Part shown: positions 1 to 10,248 of the stretch, piece after piece | How positions within the stretch are numbered: position 1 is the first letter of the stretch | Layout of the letters: each line of letters starts with the position of its first letter | From: Corinectria fuckeliana | Lineage: Eukaryota; Ascomycota; Sordariomycetes; Hypocreales; Nectriaceae | Length of the DNA stretch: 64,000 nt | Direction: 5' to 3' | Assembly: GCA_019137255.1 (NCBI GenBank) | Contig: WPDH01000172.1 | Location: 1-64,000, forward strand | Program-made: the position numbers and the translations under genes | The notes under the pieces: generated by a model | Told to the model about the DNA's origin: nothing | Database searches by the model: none | The model's input: the letters and a program-made list of their open reading frames with translations, nothing else

Positions 1-43
1 CCCCCCCCCCCCCCCCCCCCCCCCCCCCAACGCCCCCCCCCTT

Positions 44-70
<27 letters not shown>
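1..70. repeat. Interrupted poly-C tract
   Basis: Seventy bases consisting almost only of C, broken by AA, G and TT. It is far longer than the other C runs in the window. It may be a true homopolymer or an assembly or sequencing artefact at a contig edge; the sequence alone cannot decide. Confidence 0.9.
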
Positions 71-74
<4 letters not shown>

Positions 75-1153
75 CGCCTCCCCGGTGCCTACCTTTATTT
101 AACCAAGCTGCCCTCCCCAGTATCCTTCCCGAATCCCCTCCTCCGCCCTCTTTTGGTCAACTCCATCAGCCATCATCATCAACATCTCGACAACTCAACC
201 AACCGTCTCCCCCACGTTCGCTTTCCCCCTCTGCTCCCCTTAGGAAGTCCTCGTCGACTCCTGTCACTCGCTTTACTGGTGCTTTGGTCTTTATCTTTGT
301 TTTTCCTTTCCGGGATATTTCAAGTCCGTCGCTTTACCTGAACTCCGGACCGTTGAGGAATCAACGTTCTGTGCAAGCAAGACAAGACAAAACCAAAACA
401 ATCCAAACAACAGCAACGCTAGACAATCTTGACCTCCAACAAGTCTCCGGTCTCCAAGATCCGACGACAAGCCCACATCACCCCAAGCTCGGAGCTTTGG
501 ATGCCCATGTCTCGATTCCGTGTCTAGTTGATATCTCGTCATCTGCACATCCACGCTCGCTTCCTTGAACCACATCAAGTGTACTTGAAGAGGAGATAAA
601 ACCAAACCAAACCAAACCATCACATTCGATCGCTACCAACTGGGGAAGAAGAAGTAGGACAAGATTGAAGCAGGAAGAAAGGCCAACCGTCGATCAAGAT
701 CCTGCATCAAAACCCGTCTCGACAACCATCCTGGAAGACATCAACGCCATCGTAGAGCTTCTCTGCCACTCTCCCTCCACTCGCTCCCACTAGATATCCA
801 GATCCGTCTCTGCATCGTGGCATCGCTCGTCCCCAGTGGCTGTTTTTCCCCTTGCAACGTTGCCGCCCATCGATCCGCGCAGCAGCCCCGTCGCATCCCG
901 AGAGTCCCGAGCTTAGCTTAAAGCTTCTCCGGCACACCCTGATATTGTTCCAGCAACTCGGTCCTTCCGAAACAAGCTCTAATAGATCAACACTCGCTCT
1001 CCCACCCACCTCACGCTCGCTTCAAGTTCGCAAGCTCCCCTTTGTGGACAATTTCACGTATGTCTTAGACGACTCGTTCCCAGTCAATGACATACAGCTC
1101 ACATAGCTTCATCAGGCTTCCCGCTTCACTTTCTCCTACCAACACCAGATACA
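71..1153 (+). other. Upstream region and leader of the Zn2Cys6 gene
   Basis: About 1.1 kb of pyrimidine-rich sequence before the first coding ATG, typical of a fungal promoter and 5' leader. It contains a short ACCAA-type tandem repeat at about 597-619. The reading frames here are short and not coding-like. No clear TATA box or protein-binding site could be assigned. Confidence 0.5.
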
Positions 1154-3517
1154 ATGGCTGGCCCCGGTGGCGGTCCTCCTCGCCGCAGGTTAGTTCTCTC
1201 AAGACTGCCCAACTCCCTCCACTTTACTAATTTTCTCCAATAGTCACACCAAGTCTCGCAAGGGTTGTGATACCTGGTATGCTACAAATGCTTCGGACCT
1301 GGTTCAATAAGAATCTCTCTAACACAGTTGCTCTTATAGCAAGCGACGACACATCCGCTGTGATGAAAACTTTCCTCAATGGTGAGCCGGCTCTAGGTTA
1401 CTCCATCCCCATTCCTTTACTAACAAGCATTCGACAGCCGCAACTGCACCAAGCACAAGATCCGCTGCCCGTACAACGACGTCCAAGTTCCCGATGCTGA
1501 CCGTTCAGCGACCCCCGACAAGCCCGACTTGATGTGGACCCCACAGGTCGAGGCCGCCATCGCCGAGTGGCAGAGAACGGGCATCTTCCCCCTGCCGAGC
1601 CTGGGTCTCTATCCTGCTCCCATGCCCCATCTCTACTCGATCGAGGACCTCCGATTGATCTTTCACGTTGCTACTCTGTATTACCAGCTGGCTTCCATTG
1701 ATGCCAACAACTTTACATTGTGGACCCGCCACATCCCCACGTCAGTCGAGCACTGCCCCTCTTGCGCCTGTCTTACATGCTGACATTGGCCCAACAGTCT
1801 TCTCAGGATCGGAGCCACGACGCCTTACGTCATGCACGCTTTGCTCGCCTTTTCGGCGATGCATATTGCTTTTCTCACAGACTGCCCCTTGGTCGGAAGT
1901 ATGGCCTACGAGCACCGCGGTATCGCCTTGAAGGGCCTGCAGGAGGCCATTGGCTCCTTTTCTCGAGAAACTTCCGATGCCGTCCTCGCAGCTTCCCTTG
2001 TCCTTTCCTGGCAAGCTACTGACTGGTAAGCCCATGTCATGCTGACACCCCCTGTTCAAGATGCTGACGACTTGTGAAGGCGCAGCTGGACCCAGCTGAT
2101 GCAGGGAACCTCATCTGTACGTATCCGCAAATGCCGACCTAAAAATTCACCCCTCTAACAAGGTGCCTAGGTCATCGATGCTATGGACCCTTGGAAGCAC
2201 GAATCCCAATTTGGAGACTTCATCGCCGAGAGTAGCACGTTCCCGACGGCCCCGCCCTCGCCCGGCAAAGACCACCGGCCCAGCCAGCCCCGGCCCGAAG
2301 ATCTCGACGCCTTCCAGCGAACCCTTGAGCAGATTCAAAAGGTGGAAGCTCATCTCAAGCACCACAGGGAGGACACCACCCAGATCCAGCACCTCATTGG
2401 TTTTCTCCGCGGCTCCCGCAAGATCAGCCCCACGCTCTCCATCGCACAGCAATTTGAGCGCCTCCAGCCCCTGAGGACATGGCTTTTTTGGATGCCGGTT
2501 GGGTACCTCCAGAACTACCACGGCTCTCCCAACTCCCTAATTGTCATTGCCCACCTCTACACGGTAGCTCTCCTCATGGAGCGTCTGTTCCCTGAGATTG
2601 GTGCTGCTTACTTTGGTAGCCTTGCCATCTCGCCCGTTGAGGAGATCGCCCGACGACTCATGTCCATCAATATCTCCAGCAGCGCCAAAGACGAACTCCA
2701 GACCCCTCTTTCGCTCATGGAGTTCCCCATTGATACCGTCGGCGAGTTCCGTTCGCGCATGGGCTGGATCCACCCGGAGAGGACGCCGTCGTTCCCTCAG
2801 TTCCACCCGCCGAACTTCACTGTTCACGATGAGGCGATGCCGGCCGCAACGGAGTCGTACATGCCATATGGGAACCCGGCTTTCAGCTACAGCACCGAGG
2901 AGATGCCAATGCTCAACGCTTCGGGACCGCCCCATTCTGCCGTCAGCCCCTTGGTGCTGTCTTCGCCGTTTCCTAGCCAGGGGTACCTCAACATCCCGTC
3001 TCCGGGGTACACAGGTGCCTACAGCCCGGCATCCTCAACTTTTGAAGGTTCCGTTGCGTATAGCGACACAGAGGAGTACGGATCGTTCGACATGAGTGGC
3101 TTGCAAGGAGGGCCTTCCGCCATGGTCAACGATCCAGCTCACAACTATGGCGTCGGGTTCGTCACTCCCATCCAAACCGTGTGGATCTAGGCATCTAGAG
3201 GACATCACACCGGCCTTTTCGCTCGAGGAACAATAAGGGATTGACCGTTACCACCCAGGATAAACACCACTCCGACATATCCGCCTCCCGAGGACCCCGC
3301 CTCCTACATGGGATCGCTCACCACCGCTTCGTCCCCGTACCTCCACCCGGAACAGCTCGGTATGCTTCCTCTCCCCGAGTCTCCGCTTCCCTCGAATTCG
3401 CCTCTTCCTCGACACCGCCACACCACATCGGTGTCATCCGGCCCTCACCCAGCGTCTCCGCTGGCGCAGGCTCCCTTGGTGCAGAGCCCCGAAAGCGCCC
3501 GAAGACGAGCTACCTAG
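1154..3517 (+). CDS. Zn(II)2Cys6 fungal transcription factor
   Basis: Predicted nuclear DNA-binding regulator. Proposed exons: 1154-1188, 1244-1276, 1340-1381, 1438-1740, 1798-2025, 2080-2116, 2171-3156, 3259-3517 (640 aa); all junctions are GT–AG and keep phase. The N-terminus holds a complete binuclear zinc cluster with cysteines 20, 23, 30, 37, 40 and 47 (spacing C-x2-C-x6-C-x6-C-x2-C-x6-C), preceded by a basic HTKSRKG arm and containing KRRHIRC, as in Upc2/Ecm22-like C6 proteins. The middle is a helical fungal-TF-type region (MHALLAFSAMHIAF, AASLVLSWQATDW). The C-terminus is rich in Pro and Ser. The last exon is inferred: without the 3157-3258 intron the frame stops at 3188-3190 (565 aa), but 3259-3517 is strongly coding-like in the phase reached by a GTTCGT donor at 3157. 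Target genes are unknown. The zinc-cluster call is firm; the 3' end is less so. Confidence 0.85.
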
Positions 3518-5179
3518 CTCGTCCGTCGGTTTTCGATTAGTCCGCCCATTGTTTTGGGCCATTTGATTGTCGATTTGTTTTCGAACCTGATTCGACCCCC
3601 CTCGCTGCTTTTTTAATCGACACAGACGCCATGTATAACACTCATTCGACGCTCGCTACCACAGGGGCCTCAACAACCAGCCTGGTTTATTGACCCCACG
3701 ACACTCCTTACCCACGATGTCAACACTCCTTACCACCAAGGCCTCGAAACCAACCACTCAGACATAATGTCTTGTACAATTACCCTACTCTCATTACGAA
3801 ACTTCCAAAGAGTCGCACTCCTATGGACAATGATACCCGATAGACACTCCTTTTTACGACGTTATGACGAATTATCGGCATAGATTCACTCCTTTTTTAC
3901 GGATTCCGCCATCGGCGACGGAAGCACCGTGTCCAAACCTGCATAGCGACTGTTGTTTGTGTTTCTAAACGCCATGAAAGGCTTGGCGTTGATGGGATTT
4001 TTGGGACCAGCATTTTGGATTGGCGCCATGATTTGATGTTTTTTGTTGCTTTTTTTTTTACTAGCAAATGTTCGCACACAAGATATGGCTGGACCGCAAC
4101 GCCGCCCCTGTTCGAGGGCCGCAATAGCGAATGGATAGTATCGGTTAGAGTCATGTTTGGATTTGATTTGATTTAGCAAGGAACGACGAGGAGCAGGAGA
4201 AGAGAAACATGTACGTTTGCACAGGACGGTAAACGCAAGGGATAGCGCAAGGATAGAATGCTTGGCGCGCATTGATTTCGGACTATTGTGGCTAGGCTTG
4301 ATGTCTGCCCGTGGTCGGAAACAGCTCCGTGCCTGGAGATTAACGATAATCGACCGGATGCGCAAACATCAACCGTTCCTCTTGCCTCTTGAGTGATTAT
4401 TTCCCAGTCTCCGACACTCCCCTGCCGATTACGACCGCAATCTCAATCTCAATCGTGATGGTGGTGGCTTGATGCCGTCTTTTCCGGGATGCTTCGCACT
4501 GTTGGCGGAAGATGAGTTGTTCGTATTCGCTTATTGGAAGGTCTAGATCGACGCCTTTTGGATGTCATGGGGGCCAGCGGGTCGATGTGAGAGGGAATAT
4601 ATGGACTGACGGTCTAGAGCGTCGAAGTGGAACGTTGGTTTGGAGGGTGTCATGGTAGGTGTGAGGATAGGTGGCAGCAGGAAGTTGGTAGGGAAACCCT
4701 TCAAGGGACAACCGCATCCTGGGAGCTGGAACGCAGGACTGTTGAGGTATCCAGGGGCTTTCTTGGCTACGAGACAGTATGAGCATGTTGCCTAGAGCCG
4801 TGTAGGTAACCCAATGATAGCCGGTAAGGGTTAACATCGGTTTCCAGCACCGTTATCAATTCTCCTTTCTAGGTAAGTGAAATATCTCGAGGTCGTACTC
4901 GGATAGGTAGATGGAGGCGACGACAAGCCTGCAGTTTACTCGTTTGACGCCCAAGGTCTTAGGAGAGGGGTTCTTGGTGACCCTTTTAGCAGCAGAAGGA
5001 TCAAACAGCACGATAGTAGGCACATTCAAGCATTCAAGGACGGAAGGGATGTACGCAGTCTCTTCACACTTTCAACTACACTAACGAACAAAAGCTGGCT
5101 TGGGACATGACGCCTTTCTGCCTGGGTAAGAGTGCGGCTGCGGAATAAATAGGTTAGACTGTCGTAGTTGGTGTGCATG

Positions 5180-5860
5180 TCAGCTCGCCGATTGTGGGTG
5201 TATTGGACGGTGGGAGAAGACGGTTCCGAGGCCGCGTTGGATGATGACGTTGGGAACCGATGCTACTTTATCGATTTGTGAAGTGTGTCGAGTTGGGCAA
5301 GGAGGACAAAAGTGAGGATCTATACAAGTTTTCGACAGCGCTTCTGCCGTGCTGACCTGGTCGGCATAGATCAGATTGTCAAGGTAGGCGAGCATGCCTT
5401 CTTCATCCTTGGAACGACACTTCACCTTGACATGGCCGTTGTCCTCTGAAAGGCGGATTTGGAACCACACGGCCAGTCCGCAGTAGGGCTGGTAGTGCAG
5501 TACCTCTTTCATCAGTTTAGTGAATGAGAAAGAGGTTGGTTTAGGACGTTGAGATGTAGCCCAGTAATGTCTTGCTCTCCTAGCCGCTTAGTCGTCGAGG
5601 AAGAGGTATATATATTGGTGCCCGTGGCAGTATGCCCGTTTATGACAGGTTTGTGTGCTGGAGTGTCTGCCTTGCTCCTGGAAGGGTTGGCTGACGTTGT
5701 GGTCCGGAGAAATCCTTCAGTTAATGGTCATTCGGGTGTGAACTGTCCAACGTCGCCGATAGCGAAGCAGTCGTTTCTCCCATGGTGTCTGGCTTGAACA
5801 TGCTCTCTCTGTTGAGCCTGGAAGCCAAAGACAACCCCGCGCCAGGATTCCTCGCCAAGC
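5180..5860 (-). pseudogene. Coding-like fragments in broken frames
   Basis: Read on the minus strand. One stretch from about 5860 down to 5735 encodes a run including KLGEESWRGVVFGFQAQQ and FAIGDVGQFTPE, then meets a TGA. The same frame continues after that stop as another ~70 open codons (ADTPAHKPVINGHTATG and so on) to about 5517. A third open stretch in another frame (5512-5180) includes FQIRLSEDNGHVKVKC and DEEGMLAYLDNLIYADQ. Third codon positions favour C/G as in the intact genes. No start, no family and no set of normal-length introns joins the pieces. They may be the 3' part of the decayed 2EXR-like gene just upstream, or a rapidly evolving gene with unusual splicing. Confidence 0.3.
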
Positions 5861-6054
5861 TTTTCGTCTGAGGGGGTCCGCCTCTCTGCCACCAGCGATG
5901 ATGTGCGTTATATATATCCTTAGACAGCCGCAAGCACCGGAGGCTCAGTAGACAGTTCGGCTCCGATCCGATGAGGCGACGGGCTATGTGTGTAGGAACG
6001 CTCTGGATTCTCTTTCGTCCCCGGAAACCCCACTTCTGAACGGCAGTTTGCGTT

Positions 6055-6460
6055 CCTAGAGCTGGTGGGCATGGATCCGTGGCCTATATATACAGGGCCT
6101 CTTCGCCCTCGTGCTGGACCAAGACTCCCTCGCTTGCAATGCGTTGACTATAGCCCTTCTTAGCTTCGAGAGCGGCTCCCGAACCGGATGCCGACTGGGA
6201 CGCCTAGCGACAGTAGGGGTGATTCGGGATTAGGCTCGATGCGAAACTGGTAGATAGAGAATCCTCCTCGCACTCTCCTTTGGCGTTCTGAGCCCCATCC
6301 GACGTCGGGATCTGCGTTGTCGTACTGTAGCCGCCGCGCTGCTGTCATCATCACCATCTGCTGAGGAACGAAGAACTCGACAATCCGCATCCTGATCTCG
6401 GGCGACATGTTGTCGAAGCGAAATGACGATGGGTGGGAGGAGACCGTCTGCTTGCTCCAA
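6055..6460 (-). pseudogene. 2EXR / F-box-like gene remnant
   Basis: Minus-strand reading gives RFDNMSPEIRMRIVEFF, resembling the 'LP-x-EIR-x-x-I' signature of fungal 2EXR (F-box-like) proteins, and continues to NPESPLLSLGVPVGIRFG at about 6180. The frame then closes, but a shifted frame continues with GAALEAKKGYSQR and GVLVQHEGEEALYI, which fits the usual 2EXR layout (LL-x-x-CRESR-x-x-AL ... a final hydrophobic strand). It ends at a TATATATAG near 6085. No ATG start is evident: the longest frame begins at a TTG. An alternative is a 70-nt intron ending at a CTAG near 6195. The family call rests on motif resemblance only. Confidence 0.35.
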
Positions 6461-6604
6461 GGGATTCGAGCCCGAAGCGATGATGGGATTCTCACCAGCC
6501 CAGGTACAATAGCGCAGTCTTTTCTGCCTGTCTCAAGAAGCGAGCCATTGGTGAGGGTTTCTTGAGCCGAATGCCGCGGCCTGAGTCCCGTGGTAGCAAT
6601 ACCT

Positions 6605-6817
6605 AGTATGGACCTTGATGAAGTGAACAAGGGCGTCTCCAAAGCCATCAAAGCCTGGGAGAAGGAAGAGCCCCAGGCGTCGGATTGCGATATCGTCAAC
6701 TTCGTCGACAAGAGATGTATAGTCAAGAAAAGAAGGGGAGTAGACCCACGACGGTCGACGGTACTGAGAAAAGCAAAGGGACAGGTGGTAGTCCATCAGG
6801 GGAACTCTCTGCTATAA
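6605..6817 (+). other. Short plus-strand open frame antisense to the 2EXR-like remnant's 5' side
   Basis: An ATG-started frame of about 70 codons with strong C/G third-position bias in its first half (MDLDEVNKGVSKAIKAWEKE, then DIVNFVDKRCIVKKRR). It resembles coding sequence more than the minus strand does here. An upstream in-frame segment is interrupted by TGA. No family recognised. It may be an exon of an unrecognised small gene or another decayed fragment. Confidence 0.25.
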
Positions 6818-8530
6818 ATACTGTGACTGAATGCCCTTCCATTCCATACCTCTTCCTTGGAACCATGTGTCACGCTGCCTTTGCGCCTGTCATTTGCAGG
6901 GCGCTTGCTTCCGTCGTGTCTTTGGCGTCGACAAACATAGTCTTGTTTAGGGAGTGGCTTCCAACCGGGAGGTTGCTGCGGCGTATGTAGCGTTGGGGTC
7001 ACAAGAACAGAAAAGGGAGAGTTGCGAGATCTAGCAACTACACAAGCAAAAGTTGCAAACCTAGCGAGGCAAAACCCGACGACAGGTTCGTAGAGAAGTT
7101 GCGACATGTTTCCTGGTCCAGTGCACATAGCAATCCACACACTCATTGTGTAGCCACCGACTCAACTCACCCAGCCCATCAATAACAGCCCCCTCGTTCT
7201 CGAGACCAAAGTCCACCAGCCGCTGGAAACAACAAGACTCACCCCATGTGGCCGATGACGAAAGTCCCCCCTTCGTCCCCTTTCGTTGCTGTCTCAACTG
7301 GTGGTCTGCAACCAAGAGTACAAACTCGCATCTGCGTAACATGGTCGTCAACGGCTGTGTCGCCAACTGCACACAGGACATGAACAAGACAAACACCGTC
7401 GCCCACCAGTCTCGTGCGTAGTTGTTGTTTGCGGGGCGAGGCGAGACACGCGGAGCGTTTCGTGCGATTGCTTGTTCGGCCTCGTAGCCACCCGCCCTGT
7501 GTCATCGAGCGATTCTGGACAAGTCATTTCCTCGCAACTCACTAGTCAATCCTGTATTCACGCTAGCAGGTCAGATCGTTGAGTCCTGTCCTACGATAGT
7601 CCGGGTTTCTATACCTGTGACAAACTATCCTCCCCTTGGACTATGGCGGCGTTGTCGATGAATAGACATGCCCGTCATACCCGATAGTTGTCGCTTGCCC
7701 CAAAAGGAGGAACAATGTCTCGCATGGCAACACCTGATTGTCATGTTAGATACCGGTCTTGTCGATGGATCGGGAAGACGGGAGGGGACTCATGTCTAGG
7801 CTTTACGTTTGCCAATGCAGTTTCCTAGTATCAACGGCACTCTATGCAACTTTCTTCCCCTGTGCTATCACATGACCGTGTCACTGAGCTGAGACTGCAA
7901 GTACATTCGTAGGTAGACATGTTGATATTCATATGCAAGACACGTCTATAAGCTGCCTGTTCTTTCTCGCATCAGCTCTGCAAGTCTCTACGCCTACACG
8001 CCCTTGGTAAGCATACAATTCGCACCGAGGAGCAGTGCAGGTCGATAAACCTGAGGAGCGGGAACAGATGAAAAAGACTGAAGCAAAAAAAACGAGCGCA
8101 TTCCGCCAGGTTGTGGTTTGATTGGTATCACTAATTCCCTTCCTTTATTCGCGGGAAGGCCAAACCCCCACCCTTCTCCATCTAGAAAACCCAAGAAACG
8201 ACAAAACAGCACGGTACATTGAGGAGTGGAATGGGTCCTCGTGGTGCTTCTGCTGCCAATGCTATTCAACTCCGTGGCGCCTATGCGTAAAACAAAAAAG
8301 ACCGGACATGTGTCGTGCGTATGGTGCGTGTTGAACCGACTCCTTCCCCTCAACTCCGGTTATCGTGGTTTACTGATGACGCTTCCTCCAGGGCTCCGTC
8401 TCGCTAATGTGTCATGCTTCATTTCGAACTGAGTTTTCGGCATACTTGTGGCTGCACACCGGTTCAATCTTCGTGGATGAACCCTCCTACTGAGGGGGTT
8501 GTGGTCAGAATTGTTGGCGGGAAGACGCAT

Positions 8531-10248
8531 TCAAACAGATCCGCCGCCACTGCTTCCCGAATCCGTAGATTCATCCGACTGATTTGATTCCCCAGTGCCA
8601 CTCCGATCCCTGCCAGCGCCTTGTTGTATTGCGTCACTATAGCTGGGAACAGGTGGTCGCTGTTGGTTTGGACTCTGTCGCGCGGGGACGGCTGTGGCTG
8701 TGGAGTTGTCTCGACTGCGGTTGAGAACTCGGATAAGCGGAGTGTTCTCTTCGCTATCGGTACTGTACCGTCGTCCGTCGTCTGAGTGATCCGGGCTCTG
8801 GTACTCGGGAGGCGGATTTGTCGCGTCTTCGAGGTGTAGGTTTAGGGGATTGTGGTCGTGAGTTTCCTGCTGAGAGCCGAGTGCGCCGCTAGCTTCACCA
8901 CTCTCTTCGGATGGCACGAAACGCGCCAAGGAAATATCCGTTGGGCTTCTGATGGGCCCAGGGCTCGTTGGAGGCAGAACGCGGAAGTTGCCGCTGCGTG
9001 TCCGCCCGTGCTGGGGGTTGAGGTTGTTGCTGTTACGGCGGTTGCTGGTAGGGTTGTGGGTGTGATAGGAGCTGGCCGTCACCGAGTGGCTGTGACCCCG
9101 GCCCTGAGGATAGGTATAGCCATCCTTGGTGCCGGTTTCCAACAGAATGCTACCCTGCTCGGAGCCGTACGGGGGCGGAGGAGCCAAGCTGCCGGTGACG
9201 GGTGCCAAGCCCCATTTCTTGACGTTGGCCTCAATGAAGACGAAGCCGGCTTGGCCAAAGTTTACGTGGACGACTGCGGGCCCGTTGGCACCGATGGCCG
9301 GGAAAAAGTTGGGCGCCTTGAGACCGTGGACTACCTCGTCGAGTTTCTTGCCGTTGCGGGTGAAAAAGATGGCACCTGTCCGGGGCCGGTAGCCGACACC
9401 GACGACGTCGCCCTGGACGAGTTGAGGCCCGTACGGCGTGCCGTTGAATGGTTGATTGTAGCGACGGGAGCCGGTGGACTGGTATGCAGCGGAGTACTTG
9501 TGATAGCCTGAGATCATGTGTTAGCAGGTCACGACGACAACAGGGCATGATGGGGTGTCACGAGCTCTCACCTGGTAGCCGGAAGAGAGGATAAGGCTTG
9601 GTGGCCATGCCGATAGCCAGCAACGTGCTCTCGGGCTTGTCGTAAATCTTGGCCTCCCAGTAATAGACGTCGTTTTGCTTGGGGACAGGAAGGTTGCTCA
9701 TGACGGTGCATTCGGAGTCGAAAAACTCAATTTCGGTTCGACCCTCGACGAAGCAGTTTGCGATTTCCAGTTCTGGTTCAAACTCCCAGGCGGAAACGCC
9801 CTTTTCCTGAATGGCGAGATATTGCGATAACGAGATGTCGGTCTGGACTGACTCGGCGGGATTCGCAGTGACGTAGGCTAAGTGTGGAGGAGTCGTGTCA
9901 GCAAAGAGTAGGCTAAGGCGCACATGCGGCGATAAGCAGAAGAGGGAGGGCGCAGCGGGCTACGGAGGGGAAAGAAGAAGGAGGCGTACCCTTTGCTCGT
10001 AGATATTCCTGACGGGCCATGTCGTCCATGGACTCGAGGGCCTCAGCCTCATCGCGGGCAAAGGCTTGCTCATCGTCGTACTCGCCGGGGCGGCCGAGGC
10101 GGTCGAGGATGATGCGACCGGTGCTTGCGCAGCCTGAGACCCAGAAGATGAAGATGACGAGGGCGATGAGGATAATGGAACCGAAGGAGGAGACGAGGCC
10201 GATAATGACACCGGTGAAGGCGGATGAGGGGGCAGTGTTGATCCCCAT
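8531..10248 (-). CDS. ssh4: Ssh4-like SPRY-domain endosomal/vacuolar membrane adaptor
   Basis: Exons on the complement: 10248-9990, 9877-9572, 9507-8531 (513 aa; phases 1 and 1, all GT–AG). Residues about 13-36 form a single membrane segment (GSIILIALVIFIFW) right after a short N-terminus. A SPRY/B30.2 domain spans roughly residues 110-285 (WEFEPELEIANC, VYYWEAKIYDK, GVGYRPRTGAIFFTRNGKKL, FFPAIGANG). The disordered tail carries PPPY at 299-302 and PPEY at 421-424, which fit PY motifs for the WW domains of an Rsp5/NEDD4 ubiquitin ligase. This architecture (N-terminal TM, SPRY, C-terminal PY) is that of yeast Ssh4/Ear1, which recruits Rsp5 to cargo on endosomes and vacuole for multivesicular-body sorting. 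Function in this fungus is inferred from the family. Ear1 is the yeast paralogue, so the symbol is family-level. Confidence 0.9.

Larger units (their letters stand above)
3518..8530. other. Gene-poor interval with decayed coding fragments
   Basis: Five kilobases without an intact gene. Composition is moderate and not AT-rich, so this is not a RIP tract. Fragments with fungal codon bias occur between about 5.2 and 6.8 kb and are listed separately. The rest (3.5-5.1 kb and 6.9-8.5 kb) has only short frames, many beginning at non-ATG codons, and no recognisable domain. Confidence 0.5.

Noticed and set aside
3886..4365. 159-codon minus-strand frame
   Set aside because: Starts at TTG and has mixed composition without family motifs.
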